From contig NC_039484.1 in the NCBI RefSeq assembly GCF_003590095.1, positions 1,240,001-1,304,000 on the forward strand: DNA of 64,000 nt, written 5' to 3'. Under the pieces are notes generated by a model. The model was not told where the DNA came from and searched no databases. It saw only the letters and a list, made by a program, of their open reading frames with translations. Positions within the stretch are counted from its first letter, which is position 1; each line of letters opens with the position of its first letter. Source of the stretch: Trichoplusia ni. Lineage: Eukaryota; Arthropoda; Insecta; Lepidoptera; Noctuidae. The position numbers and the translations under genes were made by a program. Shown here piece by piece: positions 44,898 through 54,444 of the stretch.

Positions 44898-45869
44898 AAT
44901 TAGCGTAACCCATATTTTTAATAATTGATTTAGAGCTGTAAAATTACTCGTCATTATTTTTCTTTTTTGTGGTTTCAATATTCTACATCAGTATTTTTCT
45001 ATAAACCCATGATATAATAATCAAAGTTTAATTGACACAGACTGCTTCCCACATAATTATCATTTGAGAGAGAATTGCTAACTGACACCCTATGTTGTGT
45101 TAGATTGCTAAGTTTTATTTGTTGTGGGATATTACTTCTATGCCACATTGAATCTTTACGCAATAAGGTTTTCATTATTATTGAATTTGTGAAAGAATAA
45201 GTTATCAGTTATCATCGAAGGCCATTACCAAATCTGGTATGTTTAATGATCACCACGTAATGAGAGGTAGAAAACTATTTTCATAATCCACCTTTTAAAG
45301 GAAAAATCAGAATACTGGTTATGAAAGTACAGTAATACGATTCTCAAATTAAAATCGGTTATAAATAAAGTGGGTGTCTCCAGAAATACCGTAGGCGGAG
45401 GACCTGATAAGTAGTTGAAAGGGAAAATGTTTTAGACGAGGGTAAAAATAGTAACCTGATGGACGGGTTACCGGTAGATATTGAGAGTGGATAGGTCAGA
45501 CCACAAGTCAACGCGTTACTAGTCCTTTATCGAAAGTTACTGCCTTTCTAAAAATGTTGAACTATTAGTAGAAGGTTGATAGTTTTCTAAATCCACAGGT
45601 AACTCATCAACATGTTAATTTCTAAACAGGTCGCATACTTCGAAACTTGTTGTATTATTTACTTTATCCCTGACTTTTAGGTTTGTTTTGCTCTCGGTAA
45701 TAAATTGATTAAGAACTCATAGGTGGAACGTAACATCTGAACTTGGACTATAGTTTATTTCAAATTAACGGCATTGGTCAAACATACATTAAAATAATCC
45801 GAAACTAGTAAATTATATTTAGTTGTTTGTATTTTATGTACTTATTTAACATTTATTTTTTCATTGCAG

Positions 45870-48800
45870 ATACGGCTACTAGTCATAATACAAGTGATAC
45901 AAACCACCCGCTGTCAAGATGGATTCGGCGAGCAGGACCTCCTCCGCTTCCAACAAATGGCCTCCAACGACGGCCAACTCGGCTCCCTCACCGGCTTCAA
46001 CAGCCTTCTACAGAGAGACCCAAACACGCAGACTATGAGCTCAACAAACCTGCAATTCAATTTGAATGATGACACAAACAAGAACAACAATTACGGTCGA
46101 TCATTTTACTCGAGGAGCAAAAAGGTTTACAGAATAAAGAACCCGTTCCAGCAACAAGTTGAGGAAACTGAAAAGCAACCAGAGAACACTGAATCGCAAG
46201 ACAGCGGCGCCGGGGCTAGTAACCAGTATGCATCCGTGCAATACTCCCTGCCCCCAGAGGATTTTCTCCAGAAAATGAGAGCAGAGAATCAATATTATCA
46301 GCAGACCCAGATGTCTACCCCATCTCCGAATATGGGGTATACAGCAACGCCTCAGCCACAGTACCAGTACTCGACCGTGTCTCAATCTAATTATGATAAT
46401 AATAACCAACAAAACAATCAGATACCTTTAGAGCCTAAAGCATCCCACGGACAAACTTACCTGTCTACTCCAAGTCCGTACCAGTTTAGTACTCCAAACA
46501 ATTATTTAGATTCGGTACAAAGCACCGCATCGCCGATTCCTTCATTTTTGTCAACACCGCTGAACAATGGTCAATATACTGGGACACCGTCTAGTTCATA
46601 CGTTTCCAGCGCTTCTCCAATGTACTTGTCCAGTTCTTCGAGTTTACAGTCATATGTTTCGTCTCCTCTATCGGTTATACAAACCGGTTCACCTGACTAC
46701 AGCAGAGTGACAACAACAATCGGGAACAATGCTGTCAGCTACGATAACAATGACCCAAACAAAAAAATGCAGATAGATCATTATGATTACGCTGGTAACG
46801 GAGTTAGGTACCCAACAAATATTCAACAACAATATCAAAATGAGTACCAATCTACAACAACTACAACATCTTCACCTTATCTGGATCAGTTGCGCGAGTC
46901 CTGGCAAAACGCCATGAACTCCAATCTAAATGCAGCAGCCAAATCCATGCAGGACACCACATTCAATCAATATTATCCCTATCAAAACCAACAAGATAAC
47001 AGATTTGAATCAAATTCTGACAATCCTAATAGTGAAACACATCGTATAGGGAGCATGGCAGCAGCCAATAACCTGTTTGTTAATTACGCACAACCTGATA
47101 ACCAAATGTTAAATAATTTAAAGGTACGGACGAGGGATCTTGATCATGAAACTACTCAAGAGCATTATTCTAACGGGGACTTTGGATGGAAACTGACTGG
47201 CAAAAAGCCTTTAATTGAATATAACTCTTATCCTCCAAGATACTCTCCATTAAACACCCAATCGGAAGGCCATGCAGTAAGCCAAATGAATTTCCATATG
47301 GATACAAGTAAACCCTATAACTACGATCAAGTTTCTAAGTCAGGTACTGAGGCACTAGATGATCAAGAATTCGCCAAAGCTGCTGCCAAAGCCCACGAGA
47401 GATTGAAACAGCAGCAGCAGCAACAACAGCAACATCAACAGCAACAGCAACAACAACACCAACAACAGCAGCAACAACAACAATTCTACGCAAATAGTAA
47501 CTATGGATTAAATAACGTCGGAAATTCTGATATAAACAATGGAGGTAATGGATACTACGGGAACAATGATAAACAGAAAAACAAATATGCAGACAATCCC
47601 TATTTGTATAACACACAGAATGATCTTATTACAGCATCCCCATACTTCCTATCAACTCCACGAGAAAATGTAGATAACAAACCAAAACAACCTTTTGATC
47701 ACGACAAAGCATTAAAGAATATAGTTCCCATAGATATGTCAAATGTAGTGGGCTCAGAATCGCCCTTGAAAAATGGAGCGAATTTGGATAATAATGGCCG
47801 GTATACTTCAAATAATTATGGTAAAGACCAATTAGATCAAAATGTAAGACAATATTTACGCCCCGTTACCGATTCATTTTATAAAGATAAAAATGCCATC
47901 TATGGATTCAACATAAAAACAAAGTCAGATGATTACCTATCCTTAGATAACCTAAAGCAATTGGAGTCAAACATTTATGGTAAACAACAGCAAACACAAG
48001 ACTCAAATTACAATCAGGGCAGTTATCCTGGATCCCAACAAGGTCTCAGTTATTTATCTCAGCAGTCAAACAACTACCAAGATAATTCTCAGTCCCAAAG
48101 TGTTCAACAGCAAGGATTTATTCGTAATCAAAATCAATTATCATCCGACATTGCAAATATCTTGAAATTTAATGACATACCATACAAATTAACGCAAAAT
48201 TTAGCTAATGATGGACAAAAATTGCATAACTTCAACTATGATCAAATAGGTATTCCTACACCTCTTCCTTTGAAAATCAATCAAAATGTCGGTAGCCACC
48301 AACTCGACGTCACATCTAACTTGTTAAGTAAACTATTGTTAAATAAGCAGCCCCCTATGAACATCAATAGACCAGAAATTGATAGTCAAACTGGCAACTT
48401 GCTGTCAACAATCAATGGTTTTAAAGTCGCAAATCCCTTCAATGTGGATCTTAAACTAGTAGCAGAAATGTTGAAAGGAAAACCGACTGTCGATGATTCC
48501 CACATGCTGGCATTAAGAGACCCGTACAACCCATCTGCTCATAAATTTGACCTCTCACAATTACAGTTTCTACTAAAAAACGAAAACTCTGGTAACATCG
48601 CACCTATAAATGAAGGACTCAGTGCACTCGGTGGCAGCTCATACTTAGATCTTTATAACAACGGCAGATTTCCTTATCAAGGTGTAAAATACTCACGAAG
48701 TCAAGAGGAGGAAGAAAGCTTACCTATCGCTGATGCATCAAGTACCCACCCAATAGGAGCAGTTATAGAACAGGATGACTCAACTGGCGAAAGGGACGTC

Positions 48801-49226
48801 AGCGCGACTGCAGACCTCACAGGACAAGGTGACGATGTATCTTCAAACTTTGAAGAAACTAGACCGAAAAACCATTTTTTGTCAGCTTCTAGAACGATTA
48901 ACGACAGACATCGGCACCCAAATCTGTTGTCATCTGGTCGTCACTCATATCAAAGGAAGTATCCTAAAGCAGATGTTGAAGAGCCTTACCCTCTTTTGAA
49001 ACCTCCTCCACCTGGCAGAGGTAGTCATAATATGAAGATGGAAAAACATGGCCGCAGGCGGCGAGTAAACAAACCGAAACTCCTTCGCATCATTAAGACT
49101 GAGCCGTTATTTGAGGCCGGTGCAGAGCCCGAAAGTTTAGAAACCTCCGTACCTATACTGTTAAGACCACCGCCACCAGTTGCCGAATCAAAGTCAGACA
49201 AGGATGTTGAAGAGGCCACTACGTAG
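45870..49226 (+). CDS. Gene B, coding exon 2: secreted Asn/Gln-rich protein (about 1125 aa with exon 1)
   Basis: A long second exon of 1118 codons starts right after the acceptor TTGCAG. With exon 1 it gives a signal peptide ending near TTRCQDG. The mature chain is strongly enriched in Asn, Gln, Ser and Tyr. It has repeated YLSTPSP/PYFLSTP motifs, a HYDYAGNG motif and a tract of 25 codons (47409-47483; 23 Gln with two His, about residues 521-545). A less disordered Leu-rich part (nt 48130-48680, with NLLSKLLLNK and QLQFLLKN) follows. The C-terminus is Pro-rich and basic, with a RRRR cluster and two PPPP runs. No transmembrane helix or enzyme motif is visible. I do not recognise the family. 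The composition suggests a secreted matrix or cuticle-associated protein, perhaps prone to phase separation or gel formation (inference). The basic cluster HGRRRRVNKPK could be a processing site. Confidence 0.85.
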   Translation: MRLLVIIQVIQTTRCQDGFGEQDLLRFQQMASNDGQLGSLTGFNSLLQRDPNTQTMSSTNLQFNLNDDTNKNNNYGRSFYSRSKKVYRIKNPFQQQVEETEKQPENTESQDSGAGASNQYASVQYSLPPEDFLQKMRAENQYYQQTQMSTPSPNMGYTATPQPQYQYSTVSQSNYDNNNQQNNQIPLEPKASHGQTYLSTPSPYQFSTPNNYLDSVQSTASPIPSFLSTPLNNGQYTGTPSSSYVSSASPMYLSSSSSLQSYVSSPLSVIQTGSPDYSRVTTTIGNNAVSYDNNDPNKKMQIDHYDYAGNGVRYPTNIQQQYQNEYQSTTTTTSSPYLDQLRESWQNAMNSNLNAAAKSMQDTTFNQYYPYQNQQDNRFESNSDNPNSETHRIGSMAAANNLFVNYAQPDNQMLNNLKVRTRDLDHETTQEHYSNGDFGWKLTGKKPLIEYNSYPPRYSPLNTQSEGHAVSQMNFHMDTSKPYNYDQVSKSGTEALDDQEFAKAAAKAHERLKQQQQQQQQHQQQQQQQHQQQQQQQQFYANSNYGLNNVGNSDINNGGNGYYGNNDKQKNKYADNPYLYNTQNDLITASPYFLSTPRENVDNKPKQPFDHDKALKNIVPIDMSNVVGSESPLKNGANLDNNGRYTSNNYGKDQLDQNVRQYLRPVTDSFYKDKNAIYGFNIKTKSDDYLSLDNLKQLESNIYGKQQQTQDSNYNQGSYPGSQQGLSYLSQQSNNYQDNSQSQSVQQQGFIRNQNQLSSDIANILKFNDIPYKLTQNLANDGQKLHNFNYDQIGIPTPLPLKINQNVGSHQLDVTSNLLSKLLLNKQPPMNINRPEIDSQTGNLLSTINGFKVANPFNVDLKLVAEMLKGKPTVDDSHMLALRDPYNPSAHKFDLSQLQFLLKNENSGNIAPINEGLSALGGSSYLDLYNNGRFPYQGVKYSRSQEEEESLPIADASSTHPIGAVIEQDDSTGERDVSATADLTGQGDDVSSNFEETRPKNHFLSASRTINDRHRHPNLLSSGRHSYQRKYPKADVEEPYPLLKPPPPGRGSHNMKMEKHGRRRRVNKPKLLRIIKTEPLFEAGAEPESLETSVPILLRPPPPVAESKSDKDVEEATT

Positions 49227-49630
49227 GATATAGTATTGTTAACTTAGATGTATTCTCGAACTGACGTACAATGTTCTGTATTGTATTTATAATAATTATA
49301 AGTTGTTATATTTATCTGCCAATTTTATTATAGGTTTTACTCTTTTAACTGTTTTAAATTACCTTTTCGTTTATATGGGAAAGTCGATGTAATATTAAAT
49401 CTGGCATTTATTTTGTGTGTTGAAGAATTTATTAATTTTAAGTCTTATTTAAGTTTTGTACATACACATATGTACTCGTATGTCATCTAGTGTCTCTAAA
49501 TGTAAACAAATGTATTGTAAATATTGTTGGTAAAATTCATTTGGTTCTAATTTTATTATTGTGATAAGATAAATTTATACCTGTTGATGTTGTTGTTAAA
49601 TTTTGTAAGAATTCTCGTTATTAAACAAAA

Positions 49631-49636
49631 AATAAA
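49631..49636 (+). terminator. Gene B polyadenylation signal
   Basis: AATAAA about 405 nt after the gene B stop, within an AT-rich 3' UTR. No earlier canonical AATAAA was noticed between the stop and this site. Confidence 0.55.
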
Positions 49637-49659
49637 ATTGTGAAACAAAATTCGTCTTA

Positions 49660-51455
49660 TTTCTACAAAACATCAGTGTAACTGCGAATAAAAAGTCTTT
49701 CAAGAAAAAATTACACAAATTACTTATAGCTTTCAAAGCAAAAAGCCCTCTTGAATTTCATGCATTTTAATTACGGTACGGTATATCAATCAAATTATAA
49801 TTATCTGAAAAAAGTGCTTAATATATCGCAACATAAATCTGTCTCTGTATAATTTTCTGCTGATTTCTCTCAAGCAATGTTAATGATAGACATATTATGA
49901 AGACTCTTAACATAAATTACGTAATTAGCTACTATAATGAGATGAGAATCAAGAATTAAACCGATCAACTTTACACGATCGCTAGACGTAATATTTGGCT
50001 CAGCATAGGCGACAATTTATTCAGCTTTTGCTAACAGTTTTTACGCAATAACAATCATTCACAAAGAGTCTTAATAAAGACATTATCTGGAGTATTAAAC
50101 AAGATGGGTAAAGATAAATTGATCGGCTATTTTTCATTGCAATTAATTTCTCTGTAACCATCTTAAAATAGTCTGGGTTTTACCATTGAATCTGATTGAC
50201 GTAATATGGTTTTTAGGTGATATTTTATGAGCATTGATCACTATCTTTATGAAGTGAAGCGTCAAATTAATTTCTGGCAGGCACTTTTTAAATGCAATCT
50301 TTGGATTTGTACCTGAACAAATTATTAAATAATACCACAGCGACCTTATATATTATGAGATAATGCATGGACTTGTGGTATTCAGCCATCTGAAATGTTC
50401 GCATATTATTTATTTGTATAATTACCAATATTTCAGTGACCACGCATGCATTACTGTTATGCGTTAAATGTAATGAAATATTAACAATCTCGCGTGTGAT
50501 TCGCTTTCTGATCACGGCGGCTGTCCCATGCCAGCTACCAGCGCTTCTCTCGTTCGCGATCAATTCAGTTATGAAACGCATCGGTCATTATAGTTTGCTA
50601 ATCGGTTTATACATCTGTTCGTTTAGTTTGCATGTGGCATGATATTGCTACCACTTGTTCTGTATTTGATTTTATTACACAAAAAGTGTTAGGTAGAATT
50701 AAGAGAAAATTATCTGTTTAATTATAGTACGGTCTCAGCCTGTGGTTAGACTAACTGCATGGATCAGTCCGAAACAGTTAATTATCTTTTTATTTCTTTT
50801 TAGTTTATAGCTTCAAAGAGAGGAGATTTTATTGTAACTAACGCTGACATAAGGCATTAAATCACTTTTATTGATCTATGACACTTTTATTTTCACTTGA
50901 TTTTTTTAGGACACATTAGCATTTTGCAATGTCATGCAATCTATATGAATATCGATTTACTACACACATACCTCCCTAAAGACTGTTTCAATGTTTGAAT
51001 ATATTTTATTTTTAATTTAGTATGAATAGCTCAATACTAAATAAAACACTAGGTACAAAGGAACTTAGAAAAATACAATTTTATCTGTCAAAATATGGCA
51101 TAATGTCACCTTCAATTGTCATCCAAACAGCTTTCTACATGTCGCAACATTTTAATATTAACCTGTGTGACCTTTGTGACGGAAAATATAACTTTTATCT
51201 CGCTGGTCAACATTATCTTAGCCAAACTGGTTTTGTATAGGAAATGATAAATCTGGATCTCAAATGACATCTGTTGTGTGGTTTATGGTATTTTATGTAA
51301 CAGTTACATTTAAAAACGCTACACAAATACTACCGAACAGGAAAAGTCTTTTTAGGCAAAAACGTTTAAGCCTTGATTGTCAATGTTTACACAATAACAT
51401 TTCTTAGATCTGAGTTTGTGTCGTAGTAGAACTATGGATTTTCAACTCATATTTA
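49660..51455. other. Intergenic region after gene B
   Basis: AT-rich DNA with short unsupported frames (50288-50642 on both strands, 51022-51240). No repeat termini or RNA genes recognised. Confidence 0.5.
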
Positions 51456-51457
51456 AT

Positions 51458-51645
51458 AGCTGTTGCTCGCCAAAAATGATCCCATGGGAATATAAATTTG
51501 CATAAAAACGATCCTAGACTAGATACTAGTTATAGCTATCTGCATAACAAGTTTCGACTAAATCCGTTCAGTAGTTTTTGCTTGAAAGAGGAAGAAACAT
51601 AGATACATATCTACCTACTTTCGCTTTTATAATATTTGTAGGTTT
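51458..51645 (+). repeat. TE 3'-end relic with AGCTGTTGCTCGCC start
   Basis: Begins AATAGCTGTTGCTCGCC and ends with AAATCCGTTCAGTAGTTTTT, a GAAAGAGGAAGAAACATAGA stretch and CTTTCGCTTTTATAATATTT. This is the same family as 15168-15365 and 16650-16770. Confidence 0.55.
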
Positions 51646-51769
51646 TTAAGAAGCTAAGTAGGCCGGTGTCAAGGGATGTTAAAACCGGCCACCAAAAGAC
51701 AATTAATTGCGTACTGATCAAAGATGCATTTGCATGTGATATGTGCATTACATCAAATCCCAGATGGCA

Positions 51770-51955
51770 GCCGTAGTTTCAAACATAAATGAGCTTTGTT
51801 CTTTTTTAGCCTTTTTGTATAGACCACTCAGTGTCAGAGTCTGACAAGCACTTGCCATTTTTTATTACATCGACATTGAGATCCCTGCTAAAAAGAGGTC
51901 TATGACCAAGAAAAGTTTGGGAGCCCCTGGTTTGGAGCGTTTAAATCTCTTCTGA
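51770..51955 (+). repeat. Probable dispersed repeat fragment
   Basis: The segment from AGATGGCAGCCG to AAAAGTTTGGGAGCCCCTGG looks like the end of a common lepidopteran repeat, especially the AAAGTTTGGGA(G/A)CCCCTGGTTT box (recognised from memory). The boundaries are uncertain. Confidence 0.35.
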
Positions 51956-52600
51956 TTCAAAAATATTTTTTTCTTGCCGTTGAATATAAGACCGTAAAAC
52001 CACGTAGGGCTCCACAATACCGATGACATAGTTTCCACGCATAGTTACACGGATGCAAATCGTTACGAATGTAACTAAACGAGTGAATGAATCATTGACA
52101 CTACTTTGTGCGTAAAAGAAAACAACATGAAAATAAATGTAACACCTGCTATACAAACATTTGTAACTATAATGTATTATGTACGTGTATGTTTATATCC
52201 GATGAGATTTGTTCGAATGTTTTTTATTTTGTGTGTCATCTATTTTGGCTTTATCTGTTTTTATTTATTAAGTAAGTTAAATCAATAATAATAAACAGTT
52301 ATGAGCTTAAGTCGAGTACTTTTTTTTTATTAATATGTATTTAATCAAATAAACTTAAAGTGACATCGTCAAACGTCAAGTTTTCTTGCGGACATACCTA
52401 GTTTCGTGTGAAATCAAATTAAATGTTAATATAATATTTCGTTACAGACCTAACCAATGTCATTCGTTAGAAATCGCTATAAACCTCATATCAGTTTAAC
52501 ATAGGCCGACTACGTCAGTTAAGTATGCATTGAGTAACCAACGATCATAATTAAATCAATAACATAAGCTGAATATTTCCGTTAGAAAAGGAAAGACGAT
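51956..52600. other. Upstream region of gene C
   Basis: No gene supported. The frames at 51941-52156 (-) and 52106-52288 (+) overlap on opposite strands and look like chance. A forkhead-like TGTTTGTTTAC lies at 52609-52619, just beyond this stretch and 40 nt above the gene C TATA box. Confidence 0.5.
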
Positions 52601-52658
52601 CACAAACCTGTTTGTTTACTCTCGTTCTCAACGCGGTTTGACCCACACGCGACATCGA

Positions 52659-52690
52659 TATAAATATGATGGTAGTATACGACATCAACA
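52659..52690 (+). promoter_or_regulatory. Gene C core promoter
   Basis: TATAAATA at 52659-52666, with an initiator-like ACATCAACAC about 26 nt downstream (around 52682-52691). Gene D has the same TATAAATA box at the matching place. Confidence 0.75.
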
Positions 52691-52756
52691 CAAACAAGCC
52701 CCGCTTGTTACAGTAGACACAACTTCAACCGAGTGGCCAGCGGTTAGCTACTCACT

Positions 52757-52768
52757 ATGGCTACTTTT
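52757..52768 (+). CDS. Gene C, coding exon 1 (MATF)
   Basis: Four codons, ATG GCT ACT TTT, then donor GTAAGT in phase 0. The intron is 83 nt (52769-52851) and ends TTTACAG. Gene D has the same 12-nt coding exon and an 81-nt intron, which supports this model over starting at the in-frame ATG at 52852. Confidence 0.8.
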
Positions 52769-52851
52769 GTAAGTATTTTAGCCCAAAAAAAAAAACAAAA
52801 ACTATTTGGGATCAAGGATAACAACATACTAAATCATTTCTATCTTTACAG

Positions 52852-54231
52852 ATGAAAGTGACATGCTTAGCCATCCTATTGAGCAGCACTCATGCCGGCT
52901 ACCTCCATGGTAATAACCATGGCGCCCCAGCACCCACTTACGGTCCGCCAAGTGGATCTCACTCTCATTCATCAAGTTTCTCACCGAGCAGCTTCCCTGC
53001 TGGATCCTTACCGTCAGCTACCTTCTCTGGATCAGGAATAAGCAGCAGCTTCTCTTCAGGACATAATCAAGGAGGTGCCATCCTTGATACGTCTTTAGCA
53101 TCACATGGACATGGACACGGACACGGAGGCGGACATAGCATCTCTGGTCCCATCAGTGGGGGAATCAGCGGATCATCTTCACTCGGTGGAGGAGATCTAG
53201 GAGGCTCTAGTTTCGGTGGATCTGGACTCGGAAATGCTGGACTTAGCTCAAACCTTGGTAGCTCTGGATTTGGAGGCTCTGGATTTGGCGGCTCTGGATT
53301 TGGCGGTTCTGGAATTGGCGGCTCTGGATTTGGTGGTTCTGGAATTGGCGGCTCTGGATTTGGTGGTTCCGGACTAGGTGATTCTGGACTCGGAGGTTCT
53401 GGACTTGGAGGATCAGGACTTGGAGGCGCTGGATTCAACGGCCCTGCACTTGGTGGTAATGGGATCAGTGGGTCGAACCTTGGTGGTCCTAGCTTAGCTG
53501 CCGGAGGCGATGGACTTCCCGCAGGCCCTAAAGCCCCTGTGATCACAGAAATTCACGGTCTAGCTAACAACAACGGTGCACCCACACAATACCGCATCCA
53601 AGAACAACGTTACCAAGTTCTGAAGGAAGTTACTCACAGAGTGCCCCAGCCTGTACCATACCCCGTTAAGCAAACTGTTCAAATCCCCGTACCCCAGCCT
53701 TACCCCGTACAAGTACCAGTCGTCAAAAACGTTCCAGTACCTGTTGTACAGATCCAGAAAGTCCAGGTTGATAAGCCAGTCCCATACCCTGTAGAGAAAA
53801 TCGTGAAAGTTCCCGTTGAGAAAATCGTCAAAGTACATGTCGACCGCCCAGTTCCAGTTGAAAAAATCGTGAAGGTACCCGTTGTGAAATTGATCAAAGT
53901 ACCTGTTCCAGTTGTGAAGAAATACGCCGTTCCAGTTTTCAAGACGGTCCACCACAAGGCGCACGAGAGCCATGGTCACGGTTCCAGCTACGGACATGGT
54001 CCCAGCTATGGACATGGCTCAAGCTACGGTCACTACGACCACGGACACGTTGACCTCGGTTCCAGCCATGGGCACTACGACCACGGACACACTGAGCACG
54101 TTGAACACATTGAATTAGACTCCAGCCATGGACACTACGATCACGGACACGTTGACCTCGGCTCCAGCCACGGGCCCATCATCAGTTCCGGCGGCCATGG
54201 TCACAGCCAGGGTTGGTCAAGCAGCTGGTAA
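52852..54231 (+). CDS. Gene C, coding exon 2: Gly/His-rich, Val-Pro-repeat cuticle-type protein (about 463 aa)
   Basis: Secreted: the signal peptide is MATF + MKVTCLAILLSSTHA, then GYLHG. There are three compositional zones. The first is Ser/Gly/His-rich with TYGPPSG, GAILDTS and HGHGHGHGGGH. It grades into a Gly-rich array of GGSGFGGSGIG-type units (about 101-214). The second is a Val-Pro module (about 244-370) opening with RIQEQRYQVLKEVTHRVPQP and continuing as PVPYPV, VPVPQPYPVQVPVV and repeated VEKIVKVPV units. The third is His-rich, with repeated GSSHGHYDHGH-type units (about 376-447). Val-Pro repeats with paired Tyr and charged residues are typical of insect cuticular proteins outside the Rebers-Riddiford class. 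There is some resemblance to the Vajk group of flies, which I could not verify. It is a full-length paralogue of gene D and probably a structural matrix component. Long minus-strand frames here merely mirror the repeats. Confidence 0.85.
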   Translation: MKVTCLAILLSSTHAGYLHGNNHGAPAPTYGPPSGSHSHSSSFSPSSFPAGSLPSATFSGSGISSSFSSGHNQGGAILDTSLASHGHGHGHGGGHSISGPISGGISGSSSLGGGDLGGSSFGGSGLGNAGLSSNLGSSGFGGSGFGGSGFGGSGIGGSGFGGSGIGGSGFGGSGLGDSGLGGSGLGGSGLGGAGFNGPALGGNGISGSNLGGPSLAAGGDGLPAGPKAPVITEIHGLANNNGAPTQYRIQEQRYQVLKEVTHRVPQPVPYPVKQTVQIPVPQPYPVQVPVVKNVPVPVVQIQKVQVDKPVPYPVEKIVKVPVEKIVKVHVDRPVPVEKIVKVPVVKLIKVPVPVVKKYAVPVFKTVHHKAHESHGHGSSYGHGPSYGHGSSYGHYDHGHVDLGSSHGHYDHGHTEHVEHIELDSSHGHYDHGHVDLGSSHGPIISSGGHGHSQGWSSSW

Positions 54232-54298
54232 GCCCGGGACCAAAGAAGTACATGTACATATTACCATAATCGTCACATACCTAGTCCGGTCTTTTGTA

Positions 54299-54439
54299 AA
54301 TAAACTCGCTTCATAGCTCATCGTGAGGCTGCAATCTAGGGTGATAACTAAGTCATTAATTTAGGTGAATACATAACATGTATTCTAATAATGTTACGTT
54401 TGCTGTAAATAGTAATGTAATGCTACTTACTTTAATAAA
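54299..54439 (+). terminator. Gene C polyadenylation signals (two candidates)
   Basis: AATAAA at 54299-54304 (68 nt after the stop) and again at 54434-54439, the second followed by an A-rich run. Either could serve; the second lies further into AT-rich sequence. Confidence 0.55.
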
Positions 54440-54444
54440 AAAAA

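Larger units (their letters stand above)
36083..45869 (+). other. Gene B intron 1 (9.8 kb)
   Basis: Donor GTAAGT at 36083; acceptor TTTTTTCATTGCAG ending at 45869. The intron contains a 3' fragment of the RLE retroelement (40936-41082), a near-palindrome (41245-41300), a SINE relic (43641-43790) and the second copy of the 5831-type repeat (44748-44897). The remainder is AT-rich and the short frames on either strand are unsupported. The GC-rich patch at 41480-41580 may be another repeat fragment, but it is not recognised. Confidence 0.6.

Noticed and set aside
53067..54015. Minus-strand frames of 159 and 151 codons under gene C
   Set aside because: They are reverse-strand reflections of the Gly-rich and Val-Pro repeats (Pro/Glu- or Trp/Asp-rich translations), not genes.
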